Shown here piece after piece: positions 49,321 to 57,753 of a stretch of 64,000 nucleotides of DNA (the stretch's first letter is position 1; every line of letters begins with the position of its first letter). The stretch comes from Nonlabens ulvanivorans (GTDB lineage: Bacteria; Bacteroidota; Bacteroidia; Flavobacteriales; Flavobacteriaceae), in contig NZ_BBMK01000002.1 in assembly GCF_000755285.1 (NCBI RefSeq), forward strand, positions 372,001 through 436,000. The letters are read 5' to 3'. The notes beneath the pieces were generated by a model. It did no database searches and was not told the origin of the DNA. It was given only the letters and a program-made list of their open reading frames with translations. A program made the translations under genes and the position numbers.

Positions 49321-50913
49321 TTAATTTGTTTTGTTAACCCTACTCAAATCTAACATATTCACCGCATTCGTTTCTAAACCAGAAACTTTCTTGCTTATAA
49401 ATCGTACACTTTCATCATAATAAAGAGGAACGATAGGAGCTTCACTAATAATGATAGAATCCATTTTTATATAGAGTTCTTTACGATCTGCAGCGTTAGG
49501 TAAGGTGAGTGCTTGCTCGTAGAGCTGGTCGTAAGTGTCGTTTTTAAAGTGCGTGTAGTTAGGTCCGTTAGGAGAGAAGTTTTTAGAATATCCTAGCGAT
49601 AAATAATTTTCGGCATCGGGATAATCGGCAATCCAGCTGGAGCGGAAGATATCTAGGTTTCCAGCGCTACGGGCTTGGCGTAATGTAGATGGTGGCATGA
49701 CTTCTACACTCGTTTTTACACCTATTTTTTCTAGTTCTTTCTGGATGAATTCACATAAGTCAAGGTAGTTAGCACCAGTGGTGATGGTGATCTCAGGATT
49801 TGTATCTCCAGTTTCGGTAATGTATTGTTGTACTAATCGTTGTGCCTCATTGATGTCATATTCATAACCTTTTACAACTCCACCAGCTGGTAACCCAGCG
49901 GGAATGATTCCGCTAGTTGCAGGAATACCTATGTTGTTACGCAGGTATTTGATCATTTTTTTTCTATCAAATCCTTTATTAATCGCCTGTCTAAGTAATT
50001 TGCTTTGTATTTCTGGTGTGTCGCTGTCTAGGTATAAACCTAGATATTCTGTATTCAAAAATGGAGCTTTCACCAAATTAGTTGTGGAAAGGTATTTAGC
50101 TTTTAAGTCTCCAGTTGTGGTCAGCAATTCATCTTTATAACTAGGATCTATAGCATTTATAAAATCTAGATTTCCTTGAGCATATTCTAGGAATTCACTT
50201 TGTTTATCGCTTTTAAAAGTGATGGCGACTGCTTCTAGGTAAGGTAATGCCTTACCAGTGCTGTCTTTTTCGTGGTAGTTATTATTCTTACGCAGTACCA
50301 TTTTTACATTTTCTTCCCATCGTTTCAAATAGAAAGGTCCAGTGCCCACAGGATTTGAACGGTATTCATTTCCATATTTTTCTACAGCTTCTGGTAGTAC
50401 CACGCTGCAAAACTTCATGGTAAGTAATCCTAAGAATGCTGGAAATGGCTTTTTTAAAGTGATCCTTAATTGGTTCTCATCAATCGCGTTTATCGCAGCA
50501 ACATTAGACATAACCCAAGCACCAGGAGATGCTACCACAGGATCTGTTAATCGTTCTAGAGAATATTTGAAGTCTAGTGCGGTTACTTTTCTCGCTTTCG
50601 CGAAAGCGTCAAAGTCTTGAAAATAAATATCCTTTCTAAGTTGAAAAGTATAAACTAGTCCATCTTCACTAATGTACCATTCACTAGCAAGGTCGGGAAC
50701 TACCTCGAGGTTTTTATCCAGTTTTACTAAACCATTATAAATTAAATTGCAAGCCCATATATTGCGTTGATCTTTTGCAAATGCAGGATCTAGTGTAGTA
50801 ATGTTTGCATGTTCATTATATCTGAAAACTGTTGTTTCATCAATGGTAATACTAGTATCACCGCAATTGACGAATAGGAGCGACAGTAATAAAAAACAGC
50901 AATTTTTAATCAT
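49321..50913 (-). CDS. ABC transporter substrate-binding lipoprotein (SBP_bac_5, peptide type)
   Basis: 530 aa. Lipobox LLLSLLFVNC; then the family signature YNGLVKLDKNLEVVPDLASE, WYISEDGLVYTFQLRKDIYF, and the late FRSSWIADYPDAENYLSLGY. Family 5 solute-binding proteins bind peptides or nickel. No permease or ATPase genes lie alongside, so it is an orphan. Palindrome P13 encodes FDAFAKARKVTALDFKYS in the N-terminal lobe, a position where homologues I recall have a loop of similar length. Confidence 0.9.
   Translation of the reverse strand: MIKNCCFLLLSLLFVNCGDTSITIDETTVFRYNEHANITTLDPAFAKDQRNIWACNLIYNGLVKLDKNLEVVPDLASEWYISEDGLVYTFQLRKDIYFQDFDAFAKARKVTALDFKYSLERLTDPVVASPGAWVMSNVAAINAIDENQLRITLKKPFPAFLGLLTMKFCSVVLPEAVEKYGNEYRSNPVGTGPFYLKRWEENVKMVLRKNNNYHEKDSTGKALPYLEAVAITFKSDKQSEFLEYAQGNLDFINAIDPSYKDELLTTTGDLKAKYLSTTNLVKAPFLNTEYLGLYLDSDTPEIQSKLLRQAINKGFDRKKMIKYLRNNIGIPATSGIIPAGLPAGGVVKGYEYDINEAQRLVQQYITETGDTNPEITITTGANYLDLCEFIQKELEKIGVKTSVEVMPPSTLRQARSAGNLDIFRSSWIADYPDAENYLSLGYSKNFSPNGPNYTHFKNDTYDQLYEQALTLPNAADRKELYIKMDSIIISEAPIVPLYYDESVRFISKKVSGLETNAVNMLDLSRVNKTN
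50593..50608. repeat. Iterated palindrome copy P13, inside the peptide-binding gene
   Basis: Perfect CGCTTTCGCGAAAGCG, in frame as AFAKA on the minus-strand gene. Confidence 0.92.
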
Positions 50914-50982
50914 GCTGTAAATATACCTTAACTCTTATTTTTTAATCAATTTTGAGTTACTAAATGAATGAGCGATGCAGCA

Positions 50983-51768
50983 TCAGGGATATGTAGACTT
51001 TTCTTCTTCAGATTTTTTGGGATGTTCTTCTGGCTGGCAAGTGATGATATTCCACTGGTTATTGTGATATTCTAATGCGGTTAAATTTTCTACCCAATCA
51101 CCACTGTTAAGATATAATGTACTTCCTTTTGTATTAGTGACTACTCGTTTTTGAGGTTGATGTATGTGACCACAAATAACGGCTTCATAACCGTTTTCTA
51201 TGGCTAGATCTGTAGCTGTTTCTTCAAAATCAGTAATGAATTTAACAGCACCTTTCACTGATTTTTTAATCTTTTTAGACAAAGAATACCTGTCTTTGCC
51301 CATTTTAAGTAAAAACCAATTGATCATTTGATTGATTAAAATCAGTAGGTCATAGCCCCAACCACCTAATTTTGCAAGCCACTTACTGTGTTGAATGGAT
51401 GCGTCAAAAACATCGCCATGAAATATCCATATCTTTTGATGATTCAATTCAAGTACTAGTTTATCTACTAAGGTGATGTTCCCTAAAATGGTAGGCGAGA
51501 ACTTGCGCAACATCTCATCATGATTACCAGTGATATAAGTGACCACAGTTCCTTTACTGGCCATGTTAATTATGGTTTTTAAAACCTTTAAATGCGACTG
51601 CGGGAAATATCTTTTTCTAAACTGCCAGATGTCAATGATATCACCATTTAGGATTAATTGCTCTGGTTTAATGGATTTTAAGTAGGCGTTAAGCTCTCTC
51701 GCATGACAACCATAGGTGCCTAGATGGACATCTGATATGACAACTATTTTAACGGGTCTTTTTTTCAA
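50983..51768 (-). CDS. Calcineurin-like phosphoesterase, LpxH-like
   Basis: 261 aa. Metal motifs of the metallophosphoesterase fold: ISDVHLGTYG, LNGDIIDIW, YITGNHDEML, WIFHGDVFDAS and VICGHIHQPQ. The best match is UDP-2,3-diacylglucosamine diphosphatase of the LpxH/LpxG group, which liberates lipid X in lipid A synthesis. Length near LpxH-type. No adjacent lipid A genes support this further. Confidence 0.8.
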   Translation of the reverse strand: MKKRPVKIVVISDVHLGTYGCHARELNAYLKSIKPEQLILNGDIIDIWQFRKRYFPQSHLKVLKTIINMASKGTVVTYITGNHDEMLRKFSPTILGNITLVDKLVLELNHQKIWIFHGDVFDASIQHSKWLAKLGGWGYDLLILINQMINWFLLKMGKDRYSLSKKIKKSVKGAVKFITDFEETATDLAIENGYEAVICGHIHQPQKRVVTNTKGSTLYLNSGDWVENLTALEYHNNQWNIITCQPEEHPKKSEEEKSTYP

Positions 51769-51912
51769 GGCTACTCTGTTTGTTCAAAGTAATTATTTCC
51801 TTAGCGATTCTGTATTAACCTAAGATTAAATGATAGTTAGCATTTAAAAATTAATTTATCGCAACAACTCAATAAGGCTAAGAGTATTAACAGATACCTA
51901 ACGAATACTTCT

Positions 51913-51920
51913 TATCTTTG
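51913..51920 (+). promoter_or_regulatory. TAnnTTTG promoter box of mtaB
   Basis: TATCTTTG, 21 bp upstream of the ATG at 51942. Confidence 0.55.
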
Positions 51921-51941
51921 CCGGCCTATTTAATTACCTCT

Positions 51942-53261
51942 ATGTCTACAGAAATCGCTACAAAATCTGTTGCTTTTTATACGCTAGGTTGTAAACTCAA
52001 CTTTAGTGAAACCAGTACTATTGCTCGTAGTTTTGAGCAAGAAGGATTTGAGCGCGTTGATTTTGAAAAACGTGCAGATATTTATGTAATCAATACCTGT
52101 AGTGTCACAGAAAATGCAGATAAGCGTTTTAAATCTATCGTTAAGAAAGCACAACAAGTTAATGAAGATGCCTTTACTATTGCTGTAGGTTGCTATGCAC
52201 AATTAAAGCCAGAAGAACTAGCAGCTGTAGATGGTGTAGATCTCGTACTAGGAGCAACAGAAAAATTTAAAATCACCGATTATCTGAATCAGTTAAGTAA
52301 AGAAGAGCCTACTCAGATTCATTCTTGTGAGATTGACGAGGCAGACTTCTATGTAGGATCTTATTCTATAGGCGATCGTACTCGTGCTTTTCTAAAAGTA
52401 CAAGATGGTTGTGATTATAAATGTACTTATTGTACTATTCCATTAGCTCGTGGTATTTCAAGAAGTGACACGCTAGAAAACGTGATGGAAAATGCTCGGT
52501 TAATATCTGAGCAAGGTATTAAAGAGATCGTGCTTACCGGAGTGAACATAGGAGATTATGGAAAAGGTGAGTTTGGTAATAAACGACATGAGCACACTTT
52601 TCTTGATCTGGTTCACGCACTTGACACAGTCAACGGAATCGAGCGATTGCGTATTTCTTCTATAGAGCCCAATCTTTTAAAGAACGAAACTATAGAATTT
52701 GTGTCTGGAGCAAATGCATTTGTACCACATTTTCACATACCGTTGCAAGCTGGTAATAATGAGCTGCTGGGTAAAATGAAACGACGTTACAATCGTGAAT
52801 TATACACAAATCGAGTTGTAAAGATTAAAGAAGTCATGCCGGACTGTTGTATAGGTGTGGACGTGATTGTAGGTTTCCCAGGTGAGACTGATGACCACTT
52901 TCTAGACACTTACAATTACCTGAGTAGTCTTAATATATCCTATTTACACGTCTTTACTTATTCTGAACGTGATAACACTGAAGCTGCTACCATGGAAGGT
53001 GTTGTGCCTAAAAATGTACGTGCAAAACGTTCTAAGATGTTGCGCGGTCTGTCAGTTAAAAAACGTCGTGCTTTTTATGAAAGCCAGTTGGGTAAGACCA
53101 AAACGGTTTTATGGGAAGCAGAGAATAGAGAAGGATTTATTCAAGGATTTACAGAGAACTATGTAAAGGTGAAAACTTACTGGAATCCAGAATTAGTGAA
53201 TGAACTTCAAACAGTAACGCTAGATGTTATTGATGAAGATGGACTGGTGAGAATCGTTTAG
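51942..53261 (+). CDS. mtaB: tRNA (N6-threonylcarbamoyladenosine37) methylthiotransferase MtaB
   Basis: 439 aa from ATG at 51942; an earlier start at 51918 lies in the promoter box and is rejected. Radical-SAM enzyme of the MiaB/MtaB family. N-terminal cluster cysteines in LGCKLNFSE, INTCSVTENAD and VGCYAQLKPEE; radical SAM CxxxCxxC in QDGCDYKCTYCTIPLARG; C-terminal TRAM-like EGFIQGFTENYVKVKTYW. It converts t6A37 to ms2t6A37 in tRNA for ANN codons. Cytosolic. Confidence 0.9.
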   Translation: MSTEIATKSVAFYTLGCKLNFSETSTIARSFEQEGFERVDFEKRADIYVINTCSVTENADKRFKSIVKKAQQVNEDAFTIAVGCYAQLKPEELAAVDGVDLVLGATEKFKITDYLNQLSKEEPTQIHSCEIDEADFYVGSYSIGDRTRAFLKVQDGCDYKCTYCTIPLARGISRSDTLENVMENARLISEQGIKEIVLTGVNIGDYGKGEFGNKRHEHTFLDLVHALDTVNGIERLRISSIEPNLLKNETIEFVSGANAFVPHFHIPLQAGNNELLGKMKRRYNRELYTNRVVKIKEVMPDCCIGVDVIVGFPGETDDHFLDTYNYLSSLNISYLHVFTYSERDNTEAATMEGVVPKNVRAKRSKMLRGLSVKKRRAFYESQLGKTKTVLWEAENREGFIQGFTENYVKVKTYWNPELVNELQTVTLDVIDEDGLVRIV

Positions 53262-53272
53262 AATCTTTATGA

Positions 53273-53288
53273 CGCTTTCGCGGAAGCG
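53273..53288. repeat. Iterated palindrome copy P14 (one mismatch), between mtaB and padR
   Basis: CGCTTTCGCGGAAGCG, with A/T flanks, after the mtaB stop; no T-tract. Confidence 0.8.
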
Positions 53289-53320
53289 TAAAATCACAAA
53301 TTTATTTGTTTACTTAAGAA

Positions 53321-53342
53321 TCTTATGTATATTTACATAAGA
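53321..53342. promoter_or_regulatory. Candidate PadR operator overlapping its promoter
   Basis: Perfect inverted repeat with arms TCTTATGTA and TACATAAGA around TATT. It encloses a -7-like TATATTTA box and ends nine bases before the PadR start, fitting autorepression. PadR sites often contain ATGT...ACAT, as here. Confidence 0.7.
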
Positions 53343-53351
53343 ATTTTAGGT

Positions 53352-53690
53352 ATGTCTACATCACAATTATATCGAGGAAGTCTCACCACCATAATTCTCA
53401 AGTTAGTCGAGGAAAATGGAGAAATGTACGGTTATGAAATCACACAACGTGTAAAGGAATTAACGCAAGGTGATTTAGAAATTAAAGAAGGAGCGCTATA
53501 TCCATCATTACATAAAATGGAAGCGGCAGGACATCTTACCGTTACTGCAAAGAAAGTAGATAATCGAATACGCAAGTATTATGATATTACACCAGCAGGA
53601 AAAGAAGAGACCGTTAACAGACTTGCAGAATTAGATGAGTTTCTTGCAAATATGCAACGTATTATTAATCCTAAACTAAGTTTTGAATGA
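53352..53690 (+). CDS. PadR family transcriptional regulator
   Basis: 112 aa from ATG at 53352 (MSTSQLYRGSLTTIILKLVE). PadR winged-helix features: ENGEMYGYEITQRVKELTQG, ALYPSLHKMEAAGHLTVTAK and RKYYDITPAGKEE. A small single-domain member. Its gene overlaps the next by four bases (ATGA). A palindrome just upstream suggests self-regulation. The partner membrane protein is usual in Bacteroidetes. Confidence 0.9.
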   Translation: MSTSQLYRGSLTTIILKLVEENGEMYGYEITQRVKELTQGDLEIKEGALYPSLHKMEAAGHLTVTAKKVDNRIRKYYDITPAGKEETVNRLAELDEFLANMQRIINPKLSFE

Positions 53691-54393
53691 AATTGAATGA
53701 CTCTCAAATAGAAGACTTATATGCTTTTACTAGAAAGCATTACGTAGAGTATTATGATTTACAAACAGAGCTTGTGGATCATCTTGCAAATGCAATCGAA
53801 GATCAATGGGAATTAAAACCTCATTTATTCTTTGAAGACGCGCTGCAAATAGAGTTTAAGAAATTTGGCGTTTTTGGGTTTACGGAAGTGGTAGAACAAC
53901 GACAGAAAGCAATGGCAAGAAAGTATAGCAAACTTATCTGGAAACATCTCAAAGAGTACTTTAAACTACCTAAGATTTTATTATTGATGTCTTTAACAGT
54001 AATATTGTATGTATTTATTTCCTATCAAATTATAGGAACGTTGCTTTTAACTATTTTGATAACAGCCCTTGTAATAGGAATAGGTGTAGATGGTTTTAGA
54101 AAACGACGTGCAAGATATAAGCTTAAAAAAAAGGAAAGAAGAAATGGATGTTTGAAGAAATGATATTTCAATATGGGACAGGTATGACTGTTTTTATGTT
54201 TCCCATTCAATTTGTGAGTATTATTAATAATGGGTTTACCGATATTTCTTCCTTGAATCCTTTCATAACAGGAGTCTTAAGTTTTATAGTCGTATTAATG
54301 TTGATGATAGGTTACATTATCAGATTTGAAATCACTAAAAAAGCTCAAATCTATCTAGAGCAAACTTATCCAGAATATAAACTCGTTAACTAA
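53687..54393 (+). CDS. PadR-linked membrane protein (probable frameshift)
   Basis: About 235 aa if joined. The first part (MKLNDSQIEDLYAFTRKHYV, then LQTELVDHLANAIEDQWELK) is a soluble helical region typical of PadR partners, followed by two membrane helices (KILLLMSLTVILYVFISYQI; LLLTILITALVIGIGVDGF). The frame ends at KKERRNGCLKK, but adding one A to the run 54142-54144 gives RRKWMFEEMIFQYGTG and two more helices to 54393. Alternatively these are two adjacent genes. Co-transcribed with padR. Confidence 0.7.
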
Positions 54394-54408
54394 TATAAAT
54401 CGCATAAA

Positions 54409-54444
54409 AAAAGTCCTTTTCAGAATATGAAAAGGACTTTTCTA
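54409..54444 (+). terminator. Terminator after the PadR operon
   Basis: AAAAGTCCTTTTC / GAAAAGGACTTTT stem with a 7-base loop and T-rich end; A-tract on the other side also suits the convergent lipoprotein gene. Confidence 0.88.
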
Positions 54445-54460
54445 GTTTTAAATACTCTTT

Positions 54461-55246
54461 TTAATTTACAGTGTAAATAGTTAAGTCTTGAGTGGTTAGT
54501 ACACTTGCACTTTGTGGTACAGGTAGATTAACGCCTAATGAAGAAAAGTCTTCAAGCATATAGTCTAATTGATTATCAGACTTTACTAGTCCTACATCTT
54601 GTGCCCAGTAATTATCTACTACTATTACATCTTGTGCGTCTAATAAGGTAATCGTCTGTGAAATAGGGCCTATAGCAATGTCTGTACTAATACTTACATT
54701 AATAATAAGTTGTGAGTGCAATAAGTCCGTAAACGTTCCAGCCGGAACTGTTATACTCGATTCATCTGATAATTGTTTAGTAGAAACAACATAGTTAATG
54801 TCTAGGTCATAACCATCTACGGTTTCTGTAAACGTACCAGAAGTTGTGTAAAGCTCTTCATTATTATTAGCGTTTTGATCATATAATATACCGTCTACGA
54901 TATCAATAGAGAAATCACCAACACCTTGAAAATCAAAACCGATAGTTCCGTTACCGATTAATTGCCCATTTGCAGCGGTTAACTCACCACTAGAAAGTAC
55001 GCCTGTCATTAATCCAGCAGGAACTGCAGGATTTGCAGTTAGTGTGTAATTAGAACCTGAAACAGAACTTACCGTCAGTTCATCACTAGAACTATCAGTT
55101 CCAGTAGCAACATCATAAGTCCATGTATTATTGGTTGCTAGTGGTAAATAACTAAAGTTATCATTGCTACGTCCAGTATCATCACTTTCTGTACAAGAAA
55201 TGACGGCAACACTAGCAATACAAATTAAAGCAATCTTCTTAAACAT
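54461..55246 (-). CDS. Lipoprotein of unknown function
   Basis: 261 aa. Lipobox ASVAVISC, then a Ser/Asp-rich linker and a predicted all-beta domain (YLPLATNNTWTYDVATGTDS; GIDIVDGILYDQ-like and LDINYVVSTKQLSDESSI). Not recognised. Three bases after the TonB-like gene, so same transcript. Confidence 0.6.
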   Translation of the reverse strand: MFKKIALICIASVAVISCTESDDTGRSNDNFSYLPLATNNTWTYDVATGTDSSSDELTVSSVSGSNYTLTANPAVPAGLMTGVLSSGELTAANGQLIGNGTIGFDFQGVGDFSIDIVDGILYDQNANNNEELYTTSGTFTETVDGYDLDINYVVSTKQLSDESSITVPAGTFTDLLHSQLIINVSISTDIAIGPISQTITLLDAQDVIVVDNYWAQDVGLVKSDNQLDYMLEDFSSLGVNLPVPQSASVLTTQDLTIYTVN

Positions 55247-55249
55247 CTT

Positions 55250-55708
55250 TTAATTATTTTGTGGTTGAGAAGGAGCTACAAGTGAATTAGATATCTTCTT
55301 TTTTGCAGGCTCTACAATAAGAGGTAATGTATATGTAACTGCCTTAGATTCACCTTTCATAGTTCCTGGAGTCACTTTAGGTAATAAAGAAAAAATCCTT
55401 ATGACTTCTTCTTTAATATCATTATTAAGAGCTTTAACTTTTACATCTGTAAAATCACCATCTGCAGTGATTGTAAATTGAACAACGACTTGTTGTTTAC
55501 TCGATAAACTAGAAGTAATTTTACTGTTAAAATTCTTAGTGATTTCTTCTTGTAATTTAGCTTGGAAACATTTTTTGTCGCCATTGTCGCAACCAGGATA
55601 AGTAGGTGCTTTTTCAATTACTGCATAAGATACATCTTTAGCCTCTTGGACTTGAGCTGTAAGAGTTACACTTGAGAACACAGCTATAAAGAATATTATT
55701 TTTTTCAT
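55250..55708 (-). CDS. Energy transducer TonB-like periplasmic protein
   Basis: 152 aa. Signal peptide (IIFFIAVFSSVTLTAQ), then a TonB C-terminal-like domain: CFQAKLQEEITKNFNSKITS, VVVQFTITADGDFTDVKVKA and VTYTLPLIVEPAKK. There is no inner-membrane anchor with proline-rich linker, so it is not a classical TonB. Follows the second TonB-like lipoprotein (118-bp gap) with which it shares the domain. Confidence 0.8.
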   Translation of the reverse strand: MKKIIFFIAVFSSVTLTAQVQEAKDVSYAVIEKAPTYPGCDNGDKKCFQAKLQEEITKNFNSKITSSLSSKQQVVVQFTITADGDFTDVKVKALNNDIKEEVIRIFSLLPKVTPGTMKGESKAVTYTLPLIVEPAKKKISNSLVAPSQPQNN

Positions 55709-55826
55709 GTTATATATTTATGGGATAAAGATATCATTTTTTGAAGGCTTTACTAGAGATTCAACTTTAAGCAAATATGATTAAGACGAACAGGCTTAAT
55801 TAATCGTTGAAAAACTACTTAATTTA

Positions 55827-56606
55827 TTAATCTACAGTAAAACGTATAGGTATAGTATAAGATACGACTACTTTTTCTCCATTTGTATATCCAGGTGTTA
55901 CCTGTGGTAATTGCGCCATAACACGATGAGCTTCTAGATTTAAGAACTTATTTTTACCAGTAGCTTTGATATTACTAATATGTCCTGTTGTGTCAATTTC
56001 ATAATTAACATACGATCTTATAAATCCTGTATTAGAAGTCACCTGGGCGATATCCACATCTATAGTACGTACAATATGTTTTGCAACACCGCGTGACATA
56101 CATTTGTTCCATGTTTCTTGTGGTAAAGTTTCACAACCGGGAAACATAGGAGGTACTTCAATTGCTTTAATTGCATTTTTAAACTCAGTAGAATCTTTTA
56201 AGCGTTCTATCTCTTTCGTTAATGGTGCTTTCTCTTCGTTATTAATCAACATTAATTGTTGCACTTTTTTCTTTTCACCAGTACTTACATCGTTAGCATT
56301 AATGATGCTTTGATAAATTAAGTTTGCTTCTTCTTTTTCACCAGTTACTTGCAATATCATCGCTTTGTAACGTTGTGGAGTATAGTCACCACTATTAAGT
56401 TGTAATGCCGTCATATGGTCAATGTTTAGAATGGCGCTAGAGTACTTTTCTCTTCCTATTAATTCTTTGGCATTTTGAAATCGATCGCGATATTCTTGAT
56501 CATCAGATTTTTCTGAATTCTTACCGTTTTGACTCATTCCAGATTTTTGAGAGCCACAAGCGATTGATAGTAGGATCAGAGCGATTAGCAGTATCGTTTT
56601 TTTCAT
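55827..56606 (-). CDS. TonB C-terminal domain lipoprotein
   Basis: 259 aa. Lipobox LILLSIAC. A helical middle part with TPR-like packing (FQNAKELIGREKYSSAILNI; YKAMILQVTGEKEEANLIYQ) and a TonB-like C-terminus (IRSYVNYEIDTTGHISNIKA; LPQVTPGYTNGEKVVVSYTI). The two TonB-like genes are adjacent and transcribed in the same direction, divergent from aroC. Possibly an envelope lipoprotein that interacts with a TonB-dependent system; no receptor nearby. Confidence 0.78.
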   Translation of the reverse strand: MKKTILLIALILLSIACGSQKSGMSQNGKNSEKSDDQEYRDRFQNAKELIGREKYSSAILNIDHMTALQLNSGDYTPQRYKAMILQVTGEKEEANLIYQSIINANDVSTGEKKKVQQLMLINNEEKAPLTKEIERLKDSTEFKNAIKAIEVPPMFPGCETLPQETWNKCMSRGVAKHIVRTIDVDIAQVTSNTGFIRSYVNYEIDTTGHISNIKATGKNKFLNLEAHRVMAQLPQVTPGYTNGEKVVVSYTIPIRFTVD

Positions 56607-56644
56607 TGTATGAATTTGAACTCAAAGTTATGAATATGTCTGAC

Positions 56645-56652
56645 TATATTTG
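56645..56652 (+). promoter_or_regulatory. TAnnTTTG promoter box of aroC, nearly leaderless
   Basis: TATATTTG ends five bases before the aroC ATG at 56658, so transcription should begin at or next to the start codon. Confidence 0.65.
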
Positions 56653-56657
56653 CGCAT

Positions 56658-57722
56658 ATGGCAGGAAATACATTTGGTACTTTATTTAAACTTACTACTT
56701 ATGGTGAGTCACACGGTATCGCAATAGGAGGAATTATAGACGGCTGTCCAGCTGGTTTAACACTAGATATGGAAGCTATTCAACGAGATCTAGATAGACG
56801 TAAACCAGGACAAAGTAAAATCGTTACTCAGCGCAAAGAATCTGATACCGTACAGTTTATGTCTGGTATCTTTGAAGGTGTAACCACCGGTACACCTATA
56901 GGTTTTCAAATAGTCAATGAGAATCAAAAATCTAAAGATTATTCACATATTAAAGATACGTACAGGCCTAGTCATGCAGATAAAGTGTATGATGATAAAT
57001 ATGGTGTGCGCGATTATCGTGGTGGTGGACGCAGTAGTGCTCGAGAAACGGCAAGTAGAGTAGTGGCTGGTGCCATTGCAAAACAACTATTGAGCTCCTT
57101 TAAAATTAATGCTTTTACCAGTAGTGTTGGTGATTTATTTATTGATAAACCTTACCAAGATCTTGACTTTAATGAGATTGAAAATAATGCAGTAAGATGT
57201 CCTGATTCCGCTTTCGCGAAAGCGTTTGAAGAAAAAATAATGCAAGTAAGAAAGGCAGGAGATACCATAGGAGGAACCATTACTTGTGTGATTCAAAACG
57301 TGCCTAGCGGTATAGGAGAACCTGTGTTTGACAAACTCCATGCAGATCTCGCTAAAGCGATGTTATCTATCAATGCGGTAAAAGGATTTGAATACGGCAG
57401 TGGATTTTGTGGTGCTAAAATGAAAGGAAGTGATCATAATGATTTATATAACGAAGATGGTACGACTAAGACTAATTTAAGTGGTGGAATACAAGGTGGA
57501 ATCTCTAACGGGATGGATATTTATTTTAGAGTTGCCTTTAAACCAGTTGCCACTTTAATTCAAAATCAAGAAACAATTAACAGTGCTGGCGAGAAAGTGA
57601 TGATGCAAGGAAAAGGTAGACATGACCCTTGTGTCGTACCGCGTGCTGTACCTATTGTTGAGGCTATGGCCGCACTGGTTATGGCAGACCATTTTTTAAG
57701 AGCAAGAACTACAAGATTATAA
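56658..57722 (+). CDS. aroC: Chorismate synthase
   Basis: 354 aa. Signature motifs [52 protein letters not shown] followed by SSARET, and [17 protein letters not shown]. Converts EPSP to chorismate with reduced FMN as cofactor, last step of the shikimate pathway. Palindrome P15 (57209-57224) encodes [12 protein letters not shown] between CPD and the [11 protein letters not shown] region. No operon partner; own promoter, nearly leaderless. Confidence 0.96.
   Translation: MAGNTFGTLFKLTTYGESHGIAIGGIIDGCPAGLTLDMEAIQRDLDRRKPGQSKIVTQRKESDTVQFMSGIFEGVTTGTPIGFQIVNENQKSKDYSHIKDTYRPSHADKVYDDKYGVRDYRGGGRSSARETASRVVAGAIAKQLLSSFKINAFTSSVGDLFIDKPYQDLDFNEIENNAVRCPDSAFAKAFEEKIMQVRKAGDTIGGTITCVIQNVPSGIGEPVFDKLHADLAKAMLSINAVKGFEYGSGFCGAKMKGSDHNDLYNEDGTTKTNLSGGIQGGISNGMDIYFRVAFKPVATLIQNQETINSAGEKVMMQGKGRHDPCVVPRAVPIVEAMAALVMADHFLRARTTRL
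57209..57224. repeat. Iterated palindrome copy P15, inside aroC
   Basis: Perfect CGCTTTCGCGAAAGCG, in frame as AFAKA. Confidence 0.93.
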
Positions 57723-57753
57723 AATATTATATTCGAACAGAATAAAACAATAC

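Noticed and set aside
51918-51942. mtaB start at 51918
   Set aside because: It overlaps the promoter box; the MSTEIATKS start at 51942 is preferred.
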